This document shows positions 8,930-17,617 of a stretch of DNA of 64,000 nucleotides, in pieces. Position 1 is the first letter of the stretch, and the number at the start of each line of letters is the position of its first letter. Position numbers and translations under genes: made by a program. Source of the stretch: Lachnoclostridium sp. An118 (lineage in GTDB: Bacteria; Bacillota; Clostridia; Lachnospirales; Lachnospiraceae); contig NZ_NFLQ01000005.1 in NCBI RefSeq assembly GCF_002160985.1, forward strand, positions 153,534 through 217,533, in the 5' to 3' direction. Below the pieces are notes generated by a model, which searched no databases, was not told where the DNA came from, and saw only the letters and a program-made list of their open reading frames with translations.

Positions 8930-8956
8930 TTAGCACTCATCGCAAATGAGTGCTAA
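8930..8956. promoter_or_regulatory. CIRCE element (HrcA operator)
   Basis: An exact 9-9-9 match to the CIRCE consensus: TTAGCACTC at 8930-8938, a 9-base spacer, and GAGTGCTAA at 8948-8956. It lies 7 bases upstream of the -35 of htpG rather than over +1, which is unusual for this operator; a second promoter further upstream is possible (TATAAA just above the element). Confidence 0.95.
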
Positions 8957-9003
8957 TAACTTTATAAAATCCATAAACCTTCTATAAACTTTGCTTTTCA
9001 TGT

Positions 9004-12000
9004 CTACTCCACGCTCTTCAGAGACTCTACCATGTCTATCTTCTTCAGCTTGAAGTACATGACCCAGTTGACGAACATGGAAAAGCCGAGCGTGAACAGG
9101 AAACTGTACAGATAGCTGGTAAGATCCAGCACCCTGCCGAACATGACGTCGTCCACCTCCACAGTGACAATGACAAACTGCAGCAGCACCCAGCCAAGGG
9201 CCATGCCCGCCACCGCGCCAATGAGGGTGAGCAGGACATTTTCCCTGTACACATAGGCAGCCACCTCCGTGTCGTAAAAGCCCAGCACCTTGATGGTTGC
9301 CAGCTCCCTCTTTCTCTCCGTGATGTTGATGGTGTTCAGGTTGTAGAGAACGATAAAGGCCAGCATGCCCGCCGAGATGATCAGCACCACAATGACCAGG
9401 TTCAGACTCTGCAGCATATCGTCAAGGCGGTCCTCTATACTGGAGGTATAGCTCACGTTCAGCACATTGCTGTCTCCAAGTAGCCTGCCGCCCACTGCCT
9501 CGATCTGGTCTGTCTGCCCCTCTTTCATCTTAAACAGCACGCCGTTGGAGGCGGCCTCTTTCCCGAACAGCTCCCTGTAGTAGTCCGGCGAGAGGTACAG
9601 GTAGTGTCCCATATAATTCTCGCAGATGGCGTCTATGGTCACTTCCTTCACACCCATGCCGTCGTCCTCCAGAGTGACTGTATCTCCCACCTCCACGCCA
9701 AGGTCGCTTGCCGCCTTCTCGGTCAGGATCACCTGCTCCTTCTCCAGGGAGTAGGTCTCCGGCTTTGTCCGGCTGTGGAAATCCAGGAAATCGCCTACGT
9801 TTTCCAGATTTTCAGGCACTGTCAGATAGATTTCCATGGAAGTATCTCCCGCTGTCACTTCCAGGTTCTGCATGCGCACCATCAGCTCCCCGCTGACTGC
9901 TGACTCATCCCTGAAAAGGGCCGCTATCTCCTCCTTGTCCTCCCGGGAAATCCCCGCGTCAAAGTACACCGCCGCATCGTAGGTCTGGATGCTGTTGTAC
10001 TGCAGCTCCGGTATGACAAAGATACAGTCCTTCAGTCCGAAGCCCACCACCATCAGGGCCATACAGCCTCCGATGCCAAACACAGTCATGAAGAAACGCT
10101 TCTTGTACCGCACCAGATTCCGGATAGAAGATTTCCAGGAAAAATTCAGATGCTTCCATATGATCTTCACCCGCTCCAGAAGGATGCGCTGCCCCTGCTT
10201 CGGTGCAGGCGGCCGCATGAGCTGGGCCGGCACGGAGGCAAGCTCCCTGTAGCAGGAGAAAATGGTTGCCGCCAGGGTGCACAGCACGGCGATCAGCGTG
10301 GCCTGCACGGCATAGCTCAGGTGATAGGGCATGAGGATGTCCGGTATGTGCTGATACATGATCTTGTACGCATAGATGATGATCCAGGGGAACACCTTCT
10401 CACCGAACAGGACGCCCAGCACGCTCCCTCCCAGGGTGGCTGTCAGAGCGTAGGCTATGTATTTCCCGGCAATGGAGAGCTTGCTGTATCCAAGGGCCTT
10501 CAGCGTGCCGATCTGTATCCTCTGCTCCTCCACCATCCTGGTCATGGCAGTCAGGCTGATGAGAGCCGCCACCAGGAAGAAGACTGCCGGGAACACCTGC
10601 CCGATAGCCCGCATCCGGTCCGCATTGTCCCCGTACCCGTCATACTCGATGAGGGCGCTGCCGCGGTCCTGGACATACCACTGAGGATTTTCAATCTTGT
10701 CGATTTCCGCCTGGGCCTCCGCAATATCATTTTGCGCCTCCTCCAGCTGCCTCTCGCCGTCGGCGATCTGCGCCTCCCCGTCAGCGATCTCCTGAGCCGC
10801 CTGGGCAGCTCCCTGCTCGTATTCCGACCAGCCGGAGGCAATCTCCTGCTCTCCCGCCGCCAGGTCCGCCTTTCCGCTGGCGAGCTGGCTTTCCTGACTG
10901 TTTATGAGAGCCCACGCCGCGTCGATCTGGGCCTGTCCGGCGTCAATCTGCTGTTTGGAGTCCTCCAGTGTCTGACGGGCGGCGGCCAGCTGCGCCTTGC
11001 CGTCCTCGATCTGCTGCCCGTAGGCGAGGAGCTCCTGCTCTCCGGCCAGGAGGGTCTGCTCCCGGGCGAGGAGTTCCTGCATTTTCCCCTGCAGCCCGGC
11101 CACTGCCTCCTCCGCACTCTCGTAGGAAAAATCCTCTCCCTGTTCTGCGAGGGCGTCAAGGGCCTCTTCTTCCGCGGCCTCGGCGTATGTAATGCTCTGT
11201 GTCTTCTCAGTCTCCTGCGCTTGGAGCTTCTTGGCCTCCTCAGGCCAGTCCTCTAAAAACTGCTTCTGCTCCTCCGTTCTCTCGCTGTCTGAGATAGCGC
11301 TGTATTCCTCATACTTTTTATTTCCCTCTGTCAGAGCATTGTTTATTTCCGCAAGCTCCTCCCTAAGAGAAGAAAGATGATCCGCCAGCGTCTCCATCTG
11401 GGAAATGGACGTTGTCAACAGCTCCTTCCCCGCCGCAATTTCCTGTTTTCCCTGCTCTATGAGGGGCATCTGCTGGGCATACTGGGCAAGGTACTGCACC
11501 TCCGACGCGTCCAGCTGCGCCTGCTGCTGTTCCAGCTGGGCCATACCGCTCTCATACTGCTCCCTGCCGCTGTCCAGCGCCGCCTGCTGGGTGCTCAGCT
11601 CCTCCTTGCCCGCGGCAAGCTGGGCCTCCCCATCGGCGATCTGCTGCCGGGCCGCGTCCAATTGGGCCTGGGCGTCCTCCAGGGCCTGCCTGGCATCGGC
11701 AAGCTCCCGGGCAGCCTGGCTCCGCCCCTCCTCGAGCTCACTCCGGGCGTCAGCCAGCGTCTGGCTCTCCTCGTCCACTGTGGCCTGGGCATCGGCAAGC
11801 TCCCCCTCCGCCTCGTCCACGATCTCCTGCCGCCGGGCCTGGCACCTCTCATCCTCAATCTTCTCCAGGGCGTCCACGGCCGCGTCTGTCAGAGAGGTAT
11901 ATCCGTCCGTGTAGGCGATCTCCTGCTCCGCGTCCGTCACCCGCACGCAGATTTCCGAATAGACATCCATACAGAAAGAGTCCGGATCCACAGCGATAAA

Positions 12001-12588
12001 GCCGCTGACCTCACCGTTTCCTATGGTGCTGCTTCCCCTCCCGAAGGAAATATAGAGAGGGCTGTTCCCTATGCCGACGACCTCAAAGACATCCGTTGTC
12101 AGGCTGTCCTCCAGCGGGTCCTCATCTCCTGAAGACAGAGTGATGGTATCCCCCACTCCGTACCCGGATGCCAGGGCGAACTCCTCATCCATGAGGCACT
12201 CCCCCTCTTTCTCCGGAAGGCGGCCCTCGCTCACCTGGACATCATTAAAGTGTTCCTGCATGGCCATGACATGGACCACCTGCTCCGTGTCGCCTGTATT
12301 GCAAAGGGCGTCCATGCTGTAGGTACCCTCCGCCAGCTCGATACCGTCCACATCCTCTATGGCCTCCACATCCTCCTCCGTCAGCCCCATGGTCCCCATG
12401 ACCTTGATGTCCATGAGATGCTCTTTGTCAAAATAGGCATCCCCGGAGATGCGCATGGAAGGCTCCGAGGCGCGGATGCCCGCATAGAAGGCAACTCCAA
12501 GCGCCACTATGAGAAAGATGGAGATAAATCGTCCCCAGGATTTTCTGATTTCCATAAAGAAATCCTTGCGCAACATGTTTTTCTTCAT
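9004..12588 (-). CDS. FtsX/MacB-type ABC exporter permease with large coiled-coil ectodomain
   Basis: 1194 residues. One transmembrane helix at about 20-37 (FISIFLIVALGVAFYAG) is followed by a MacB-like periplasmic-core region. Residues about 245-650 are a very long coiled coil rich in Ala, Gln, Glu and Leu with clear heptads (LADARQALEDAQAQLDAARQ). Then come three helices near 680-800, a second ectodomain, and three more helices at the C terminus: the two-module FtsX arrangement of LolC/MacB-like permeases in Firmicutes. It is separated by only 7 bases from the ATPase gene upstream and translated in the same operon. The substrate may be a peptide, lipid or drug; the coiled coil suggests a span across the cell wall. 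Function inferred. Confidence 0.9.
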   Translation of the reverse strand: MKKNMLRKDFFMEIRKSWGRFISIFLIVALGVAFYAGIRASEPSMRISGDAYFDKEHLMDIKVMGTMGLTEEDVEAIEDVDGIELAEGTYSMDALCNTGDTEQVVHVMAMQEHFNDVQVSEGRLPEKEGECLMDEEFALASGYGVGDTITLSSGDEDPLEDSLTTDVFEVVGIGNSPLYISFGRGSSTIGNGEVSGFIAVDPDSFCMDVYSEICVRVTDAEQEIAYTDGYTSLTDAAVDALEKIEDERCQARRQEIVDEAEGELADAQATVDEESQTLADARSELEEGRSQAARELADARQALEDAQAQLDAARQQIADGEAQLAAGKEELSTQQAALDSGREQYESGMAQLEQQQAQLDASEVQYLAQYAQQMPLIEQGKQEIAAGKELLTTSISQMETLADHLSSLREELAEINNALTEGNKKYEEYSAISDSERTEEQKQFLEDWPEEAKKLQAQETEKTQSITYAEAAEEEALDALAEQGEDFSYESAEEAVAGLQGKMQELLAREQTLLAGEQELLAYGQQIEDGKAQLAAARQTLEDSKQQIDAGQAQIDAAWALINSQESQLASGKADLAAGEQEIASGWSEYEQGAAQAAQEIADGEAQIADGERQLEEAQNDIAEAQAEIDKIENPQWYVQDRGSALIEYDGYGDNADRMRAIGQVFPAVFFLVAALISLTAMTRMVEEQRIQIGTLKALGYSKLSIAGKYIAYALTATLGGSVLGVLFGEKVFPWIIIYAYKIMYQHIPDILMPYHLSYAVQATLIAVLCTLAATIFSCYRELASVPAQLMRPPAPKQGQRILLERVKIIWKHLNFSWKSSIRNLVRYKKRFFMTVFGIGGCMALMVVGFGLKDCIFVIPELQYNSIQTYDAAVYFDAGISREDKEEIAALFRDESAVSGELMVRMQNLEVTAGDTSMEIYLTVPENLENVGDFLDFHSRTKPETYSLEKEQVILTEKAASDLGVEVGDTVTLEDDGMGVKEVTIDAICENYMGHYLYLSPDYYRELFGKEAASNGVLFKMKEGQTDQIEAVGGRLLGDSNVLNVSYTSSIEDRLDDMLQSLNLVIVVLIISAGMLAFIVLYNLNTINITERKRELATIKVLGFYDTEVAAYVYRENVLLTLIGAVAGMALGWVLLQFVIVTVEVDDVMFGRVLDLTSYLYSFLFTLGFSMFVNWVMYFKLKKIDMVESLKSVE

Positions 12589-12595
12589 ACAACCC

Positions 12596-13300
12596 CTACC
12601 ATTCTATCGTCTCGACCGGCACCGGATGCGGGTTGGTCTCTATGCTCTCCGCCCTGCCGTTCTTGATCCTTATGATCCTGTCTGCCATCGGCGCGATGGC
12701 GGAATTGTGCGTGATCAGGATCACTGTCATCCCCCTCTGACGACAGGTATCCTGCAGGAGCTTCAGGATGGCTTTTCCCGTGTTGTAATCCAGCGCACCC
12801 GTAGGCTCGTCGCACAGGAGAAGCTTGGGATTTTTCGCCAGCGCCCGGGCGATGGAGACCCTCTGCTGCTCTCCTCCCGAGAGCTGGGCCGGGAAGTTAT
12901 CCAGCCTCTCGCCCAGGCCCACATGCTCCATGACCTCTCTCGCGTCCAGCGGGTCTTTGCAGATCTGGAGAGCCAGCTCCACATTCTCCAGGGCTGTCAG
13001 GTTGGGGATCAGATTGTAGAACTGGAAGACAAATCCTATATCGTCCCTGCGGTATGCAGTCAGCTCCTTCCCTTTGTACTTCGTGATATCCTGCCCGTCT
13101 ATCCACACTTCCCCGCTGGTGGCTGTGTCCATCCCCCCCAGGATATTCAGGACCGTCGTCTTTCCTGCGCCGCTGGGCCCTACCACCACGGCAAACTCCC
13201 CTTTTCTGATGTCAAATGTGATGCCGTTCGCCGCCGCGATGTCGATCTCACCCATGTGATAGATTTTTTTTACATCCCTCAGGGACACGAACTCTGACAT
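12596..13300 (-). CDS. ABC transporter ATP-binding protein (MacB/LolD type)
   Basis: 234 residues. Walker [10 protein letters not shown] at 41-49, Q-loop in VFQFYNLIP, signature LSGGEQQR at 140-147, Walker [13 protein letters not shown] at about 160-171, and H-loop VILITHN. The PTGALD form and the following SRL-like region are typical of the LolD/MacB/FtsE subfamily that drives FtsX-type permeases. It energises the coiled-coil permease encoded 7 bases downstream. RBS AGGAGG lies about 10 bases before the ATG. A TATAAT (13350-13355, minus strand) lies about 50 bases upstream as a likely -10. Confidence 0.95.
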   Translation of the reverse strand: MSEFVSLRDVKKIYHMGEIDIAAANGITFDIRKGEFAVVVGPSGAGKTTVLNILGGMDTATSGEVWIDGQDITKYKGKELTAYRRDDIGFVFQFYNLIPNLTALENVELALQICKDPLDAREVMEHVGLGERLDNFPAQLSGGEQQRVSIARALAKNPKLLLCDEPTGALDYNTGKAILKLLQDTCRQRGMTVILITHNSAIAPMADRIIRIKNGRAESIETNPHPVPVETIEW

Positions 13301-13404
13301 ATATGTATCCTCCTAACACAGACCGGCATGTCTCTGCTTATATAGTGCTATTATAACACCTGGAGGGACGGATGTACTATCTGAAAAGGGAAGTTTATAA
13401 GAAT

Positions 13405-13602
13405 TTATTCCTCTGTCATGCAGCTCGCAATGGCCTCCTCGATATAATCCTTCAGATACTCGTCGATTTCCTCCGCTGTATGGAAGGCGCCTTCCACGTC
13501 CGGTTCATAGGCGTAGTCCCGGTAAATCCTTGTGTTCCTTCCCGGGTATCTGCGCAGCATGTCCGAGCGGAACAGTTTGTCGCTGTCTGTGTACTGTTTC
13601 AT
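13405..13602 (-). CDS. Small acidic protein of unknown function
   Basis: 65 residues beginning MKQYTDSDKLFRSDMLRRY. It is acidic in its second half (EEIDEYLKDYIEEAI) and predicted soluble. I chose the ATG at 13602 because AGGA lies 9 bases before it; the in-frame ATG at 13623 abuts the previous stop and has no ribosome-binding site. It follows the methylase-like gene with its Shine-Dalgarno 10 bases after that stop, so it is almost certainly in the same transcript as the Fic-like and HsdM-like genes. I do not recognise the family. Confidence 0.7.
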   Translation of the reverse strand: MKQYTDSDKLFRSDMLRRYPGRNTRIYRDYAYEPDVEGAFHTAEEIDEYLKDYIEEAIASCMTEE

Positions 13603-13623
13603 ATTCATCCATCCTTTCTGCAT

Positions 13624-15033
13624 TTACTGTTTTCCAAGCATCTTCTCCAGCTTTCTGATCTGTGCAGAGACCTTCTTCTCCATTTGTTTCAGCTCTGCAA
13701 GCAGCTTTTCCGCCTCCTCATAGTCCGCCGGGGGCACAGGACTTTCCCGGTAGCGGCCAAAAGACAGATCGTACCCGTTGGCCGCCAGCTCTTCCCTGTC
13801 TACCAAAAACGACTTGCCGGACCTGTCACGGTCTTCTTCCTGCTCCCGGCAGTGGAACTTCCTGATCACAGCCGGAATACCGTTCTCGCCGGCGAGGGTC
13901 CTTCTCCCATCCAGGCTCATCCCTACAGCCTCCAGCTCGAAGAACCAGACAAAGTCCGTTCTATCACCGGCATCCCTGCACCTGGAAAAGACAAGCAGCG
14001 CGGTCCGGATCCCCGTGAAGGGCAAAAAGACACCGGCCGGGAGGCCTATCACAGCCTCCAGCCTGTTTTCCTCCACGATCTCCTTTCGCAGCGCCCTGTG
14101 GGACCGTGAGGATCCTGACAGCACATCCGGGCTCACGAGACAGGCGCACCTTCCTCCCGGCCGCAGCATCCGAAGAAAAAGCTCCGGGAAAAGAAGTTCG
14201 GTCCTCTTTGACCTGAACCCCTTCTGGAGGTCCGGGGAAACCATATCGTAATCTGTCATACCCCGAAAAGGCGGCACAGACAGGATCAGGCTGCAGCAGC
14301 TCCTGTCTGTATTCTGCTCTGAGAGGCTGTCCAGACAGGAAAGAGAGACAGCCGCAGTGCCGCATCTGTTTAGATACGCGTTTCCAACACGGGTCAGCAC
14401 CGGGTCCATATCATAGCCCTTCAGAATGTGAGCCGGCCTTTTCCCTTCCTTTTCACATTGTTCCGCAGCCGCCAGCAAAAGCTCCGGGATGCGGCAGGCG
14501 GGATCGCAGATGCTGTCTTCCGGCCCGGGCCGTGTCAGACCAGTCATCAGCTGAACGACAGGCGCAGGGACCCGGGCGCAAAGACCGCTTCCTGCACAGA
14601 GCTTCTCAAGCAGATATTCAAAGCTCTCTTTGGTGAGTCCTTCCAGCTCGTCCAGCAGCCCCAAAATCCTGGCAAGCAGAGCGGGGCCGGCGATTTTGAA
14701 GACCGCCCCCCGCATACACGAGGGATCGCGGGACTCCAGAATGCCTTTCATAAACGGGAAGGCCCAGTCACGCACCGTCCGGTACTGTTCCTCCTCCGGA
14801 AACATCCGGAAGACACTCCACCGCAGATGAGCGCCGGGTACACGGCGCCCGCCCGCGCTTATCTCCTCCGGGAAAATGTCCCTGCACAAAGTCCCGTCAG
14901 CCTTTCTTTCCAGATCCCGGATCAGAAGCAGGCAGGCGATCTGGTCCAGCATCTCCATGCCTCTGCCCAGTCCGCTTCCCTCTAAAAGACGTATCAGGTC
15001 ATCGAGTTCTTCCATCCTGGTCTTTTCGAGCAT
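13624..15033 (-). CDS. HsdM-like N6-adenine methylase homologue with degenerate catalytic motifs
   Basis: 469 residues. The N-terminal part matches the HsdM_N helical domain (LDQIACLLLIRDL, LRWSVFRM, VRDWAFPFMKGI). The methylase fold follows, but its key motifs are altered. The SAM loop normally reading DPACGTGGF is DPACRIPEL (about 177-185), and the catalytic NPPF is SVPPF (about 252-256) with Val in place of Asn. The C terminus is a coiled coil (KLLAELKQMEKKVSAQI). Start 15033 has AGGTG overlapping the stop of the upstream Fic-like gene; an in-frame ATG at 15057 has no ribosome-binding site. No hsdS or hsdR is nearby. It is probably not an active methyltransferase but may still bind DNA or a partner. 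Inference from motif loss. Confidence 0.8.
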   Translation of the reverse strand: MLEKTRMEELDDLIRLLEGSGLGRGMEMLDQIACLLLIRDLERKADGTLCRDIFPEEISAGGRRVPGAHLRWSVFRMFPEEEQYRTVRDWAFPFMKGILESRDPSCMRGAVFKIAGPALLARILGLLDELEGLTKESFEYLLEKLCAGSGLCARVPAPVVQLMTGLTRPGPEDSICDPACRIPELLLAAAEQCEKEGKRPAHILKGYDMDPVLTRVGNAYLNRCGTAAVSLSCLDSLSEQNTDRSCCSLILSVPPFRGMTDYDMVSPDLQKGFRSKRTELLFPELFLRMLRPGGRCACLVSPDVLSGSSRSHRALRKEIVEENRLEAVIGLPAGVFLPFTGIRTALLVFSRCRDAGDRTDFVWFFELEAVGMSLDGRRTLAGENGIPAVIRKFHCREQEEDRDRSGKSFLVDREELAANGYDLSFGRYRESPVPPADYEEAEKLLAELKQMEKKVSAQIRKLEKMLGKQ

Positions 15034-15038
15034 TTCTG

Positions 15039-15965
15039 TCACCTCTCTTCGTTCCATTTGTACGACGTATAGCGTCCGCCGCTGATCTTCAGGATCTCGT
15101 TTTGTTCCTGGAGCTCCTTGAGAGCTCTCTGGATCGTGATCTGACTGATGTCCGGACATGCTTCCATCAGCTCGGACTTGGTGATGCTGCCGGGATGATT
15201 CCTGACAGCCTCACGCACCCTCTCTTTTTTGGATACTCCACTGCAAAGAGGGGCTGTCCTCAGAGAGAACTCTCTGTATGTCTCCCGCAGCGCGCAGAGG
15301 AAGCCTGTCACCGCCCCATGCAGGCTTCCGGGCGATTCCGCCAGCCCCAGAAGGCCCTCTTCCAGGCATGTGTAGCTGATCACATGGTGTCCGGAACGAT
15401 ACAGCAGCAGCCGGGCGAGGAGGCAGAAAAGACGCCGGTTCCCTCTCCGAAAGGGGCGGGCGGCCAGAAAGTCAAAAAGGAATACGGAAGTCAGCAAAAG
15501 CGGCTCCGTCCCGCCCGCATTGAGCAAATCCTCATATATCCGGCAGTCCTCCTCTATATCCGACATCCTCCGGCTGTCCCGCGGCCCCTTTCCCTGTCTC
15601 GTAGCCAGCTTTTTCTGGAACTCTGTCAGCAGAGGAAGGCCCATCTGCAGATACCTGTAGTCATTGCGGATCATCTCAAGCGCATCCCTGTACCCCGCCG
15701 CCTCCTTCTCCCCTTCCGTCACAGGGATCGTCTTATTCTGAGCCAGCTTTTTCAGGCGCCCCCTGGATACCGCAGCCCCTGACAGCCTGCATGAGGCGTC
15801 TATGCTCCTGACCCTGGCATCTGCCTCCAGGTATACAAGGACATCCGCCCCCTCTTTTTCCAGGAACGATTGTCTGCCCCTGCACTCATAAATTTCGGTA
15901 AGCAGGAGCACGATGTCCGGCGTGAGCAGACTGCGGCACTTTTTTTCATAAGTATCCTTTTCCAC
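15039..15965 (-). CDS. Fic-fold protein with degenerate active site and C-terminal winged helix
   Basis: 308 residues starting at a GTG with GGGGGG 7 bases upstream. The layout follows the Fic proteins of about 330-370 residues: an N-terminal helical segment with KKLAQNKTIPVTEGEKEAAGYRDAL split around residues 72-96, a Fic core, and a winged helix at about 246-300 (ITKSELMEACPDISQITIQR). The Fic signature HPFxDGNGR reads RPFRRGNRR (170-178), so the catalytic His, the acidic metal ligand and the second Gly are all lost. The usual inhibitory SxxxEG helix reads SIDAS. AMP transfer is therefore unlikely; a DNA-binding or scaffold role is inferred. It forms an operon with the HsdM-like gene 5 bases downstream. 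Confidence 0.8.
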   Translation of the reverse strand: MEKDTYEKKCRSLLTPDIVLLLTEIYECRGRQSFLEKEGADVLVYLEADARVRSIDASCRLSGAAVSRGRLKKLAQNKTIPVTEGEKEAAGYRDALEMIRNDYRYLQMGLPLLTEFQKKLATRQGKGPRDSRRMSDIEEDCRIYEDLLNAGGTEPLLLTSVFLFDFLAARPFRRGNRRLFCLLARLLLYRSGHHVISYTCLEEGLLGLAESPGSLHGAVTGFLCALRETYREFSLRTAPLCSGVSKKERVREAVRNHPGSITKSELMEACPDISQITIQRALKELQEQNEILKISGGRYTSYKWNEER

Positions 15966-16032
15966 CTTCTGTCCCCCCTCTCTACATCCTGATTATATCA
16001 TCAAATCTGTAACCCAACATGCTCCCGCCCAT

Positions 16033-16072
16033 TTTTAATTTAATCATTTTATAAGATTTGATTAAATTAAAA
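16033..16072. repeat. Perfect AT-rich inverted repeat upstream of the Fic-like operon
   Basis: TTTTAATTTAATCA (16033-16046) and its exact complement TGATTAAATTAAAA (16059-16072) are separated by 12 bases. It lies 68 bases upstream of the Fic-like start, with a TATAAT-type box (minus strand, near 16000) between them. It could be an operator for the winged-helix protein, or the terminator of the converging transcript from the other side. There is no GC-rich stem, which argues against a classic terminator. Confidence 0.7.
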
Positions 16073-16077
16073 CCCGT

Positions 16078-16113
16078 AAAAAAACAGGGGGGCTGAAGGG
16101 GCGGGAGCCCCTA
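16078..16113 (-). terminator. Probable terminator of the NSS transporter gene
   Basis: On the minus strand AGGGGCT and AGCCCCCCT can pair with a small bulge, followed by GTTTTTTT. It overlaps the last bases of the transporter gene. Confidence 0.5.
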
Positions 16114-17454
16114 GCCGATCCCCCCGTTGAGCGCCCCCAGGACAAACACGGCGATGGTGAGAATACAGAACACATATTTGTAGAGAGGATAATACCATTT
16201 TCCGATGGGATGCTTCCTCCCCGTGGACACAGCTTCCTCCACCGCTCTCCTGCCCCATACCCAGGCGAACATGATTCCTGCAAGCCCGGCTCCCAGAGGG
16301 CAGATGTAGATGGACACAAAGTCCATCCACTGGGAGACGATCCCCTGGATACACAGGGAGACTGCCGCTCCCACCGCCGCAATGACAATGACAGCCTTTG
16401 CCCGCCCAAACTTCAGGTTGTCCTGGAGCGTGGCCACCGGCGCCTCATAGAGATTGACAAGGGAAGTCATCCCGGCAAACAGGGCCGCCAGGAAAAAGAT
16501 GAACATGACGATCTGCCCTCCGGGCATGTTGGAGAACAGGTGGGGCAGAGAGATGAACATCAGGCCCGGCCCGCTCTCGGAGAGCACAGCCCCCGTAGTG
16601 GCCATGGCGGGAATGATGACCAGGGCCGCCAGCATGGCTGCGCAGGTGTCGCAGATCGCCACCGTGATGGCGGAGCTCACCGTGTCCTCCTTGTCCGACA
16701 AGTAAGAGCCGTAAATGATGGTCCCGTTGCCCGCCAGAGACAGAGAGAAGAAGGACTGCCCCAGGGCAAACACATACAGCATGGGGTCCTTAAAGGCCTC
16801 CGGCCGGATGGTGAACATCCACCTGTAACCGTCCGCCGCCCCGGGCTGAAGAGCCACGTAGACTGCCAGACCGATAAAAAGCACGTAAAAGACCGGGATC
16901 ATGATCTTGTTGGCCTTCTCAATGCCGCTGCTGATGCCCGCCGCCATGATGATAAATGTCACCACAAGGACAAGGATAAGCCACAGATTATTGCCAAAGG
17001 CACTGGCCATCTGTCCGAATACAGCCCCGAATTCGTCCACACTTCCGGGCGCCAGGGCAGAGCCTGTGACGCTCCCTGTCATATACTTTACGATCCAGCC
17101 CACTACTACGGAGTAGCCTATGGCCAGGGCCAGCGCTCCCAGCATGGGGACCGCGCCTATGGCTCGCCCGAGATTCCGCCTGTTCTCACCTCTTGACGCG
17201 CAGGCCGTGCCGAAGGCCTCCACAGGGCCCGAGCGCACGGCCCGCCCAAAGCTCATCTCCCCTACCACGCCGGAAAAGCCCAGCAGCACATCAAAGATCA
17301 GATATACGACCAGAAAGGAGCCTCCGTAGGCTGCCATCCTGTACGGAAAAAGCCAGATATTCCCCATCCCGACCGCTGAGCCGACGCATGCCAGGATAAA
17401 CCCTGTCTTTGAGTTCCACCAGTCTCTCTTTGCCGCTCTGTCTGTGTTTGTCAT
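16111..17454 (-). CDS. Sodium-dependent NSS-family transporter
   Basis: 447 residues with 11-12 hydrophobic helices. The N-terminal signature SKTGFILACVGSAVGMGNIW followed by FPY is the sodium and substrate site in helix 1 of the neurotransmitter:sodium symporter family (LeuT/MhsT/TnaT). It most likely imports an amino acid with sodium; the substrate cannot be read. A single gene preceded by a GC-rich hairpin with a short U-tract and followed by its own terminator. Confidence 0.9.
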   Translation of the reverse strand: MTNTDRAAKRDWWNSKTGFILACVGSAVGMGNIWLFPYRMAAYGGSFLVVYLIFDVLLGFSGVVGEMSFGRAVRSGPVEAFGTACASRGENRRNLGRAIGAVPMLGALALAIGYSVVVGWIVKYMTGSVTGSALAPGSVDEFGAVFGQMASAFGNNLWLILVLVVTFIIMAAGISSGIEKANKIMIPVFYVLFIGLAVYVALQPGAADGYRWMFTIRPEAFKDPMLYVFALGQSFFSLSLAGNGTIIYGSYLSDKEDTVSSAITVAICDTCAAMLAALVIIPAMATTGAVLSESGPGLMFISLPHLFSNMPGGQIVMFIFFLAALFAGMTSLVNLYEAPVATLQDNLKFGRAKAVIVIAAVGAAVSLCIQGIVSQWMDFVSIYICPLGAGLAGIMFAWVWGRRAVEEAVSTGRKHPIGKWYYPLYKYVFCILTIAVFVLGALNGGIG

Positions 17455-17524
17455 ATTTTTCTCCTTCTCTTACCAGCTTCCGCTGTTCTTTCTCCTATGC
17501 CGGAGCCTCTCCTCCTTCACGGCA

Positions 17525-17583
17525 CAAAAGAAGGCATCCACGCCGTAGGTTGACCCGGCGGCGGGGCGCCTTCCATCCTGTCT
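17525..17583 (-). terminator. GC-rich hairpin, probable terminator of the zinc-ribbon gene
   Basis: GAAGGC / GCCTTC outer stem with an inner GCCG / GGCG stem, then TTTT on the minus strand. It lies between the zinc-ribbon gene (ends 17618) and the NSS gene. A leader attenuator for the transporter is the alternative, but I saw no known riboswitch core. Confidence 0.5.
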
Positions 17584-17617
17584 CCATCACTTTCGCGATC
17601 GTCTTCCAGTCAGTCTT

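Noticed and set aside
10150..11256. 368-residue plus-strand ORF
   Set aside because: Leu/Gly/Arg-rich shadow of the coiled-coil permease gene, without an RBS or known domain.
11595..11858. Arg/Pro-rich small protein in the coiled-coil region
   Set aside because: Frame-shifted reading of the heptad-rich permease gene.
17455..17617. Glycine or other amino-acid riboswitch before the NSS transporter
   Set aside because: I could not find the conserved tandem glycine cores or another known aptamer; the hairpin with TTTT fits a terminator of the preceding gene.
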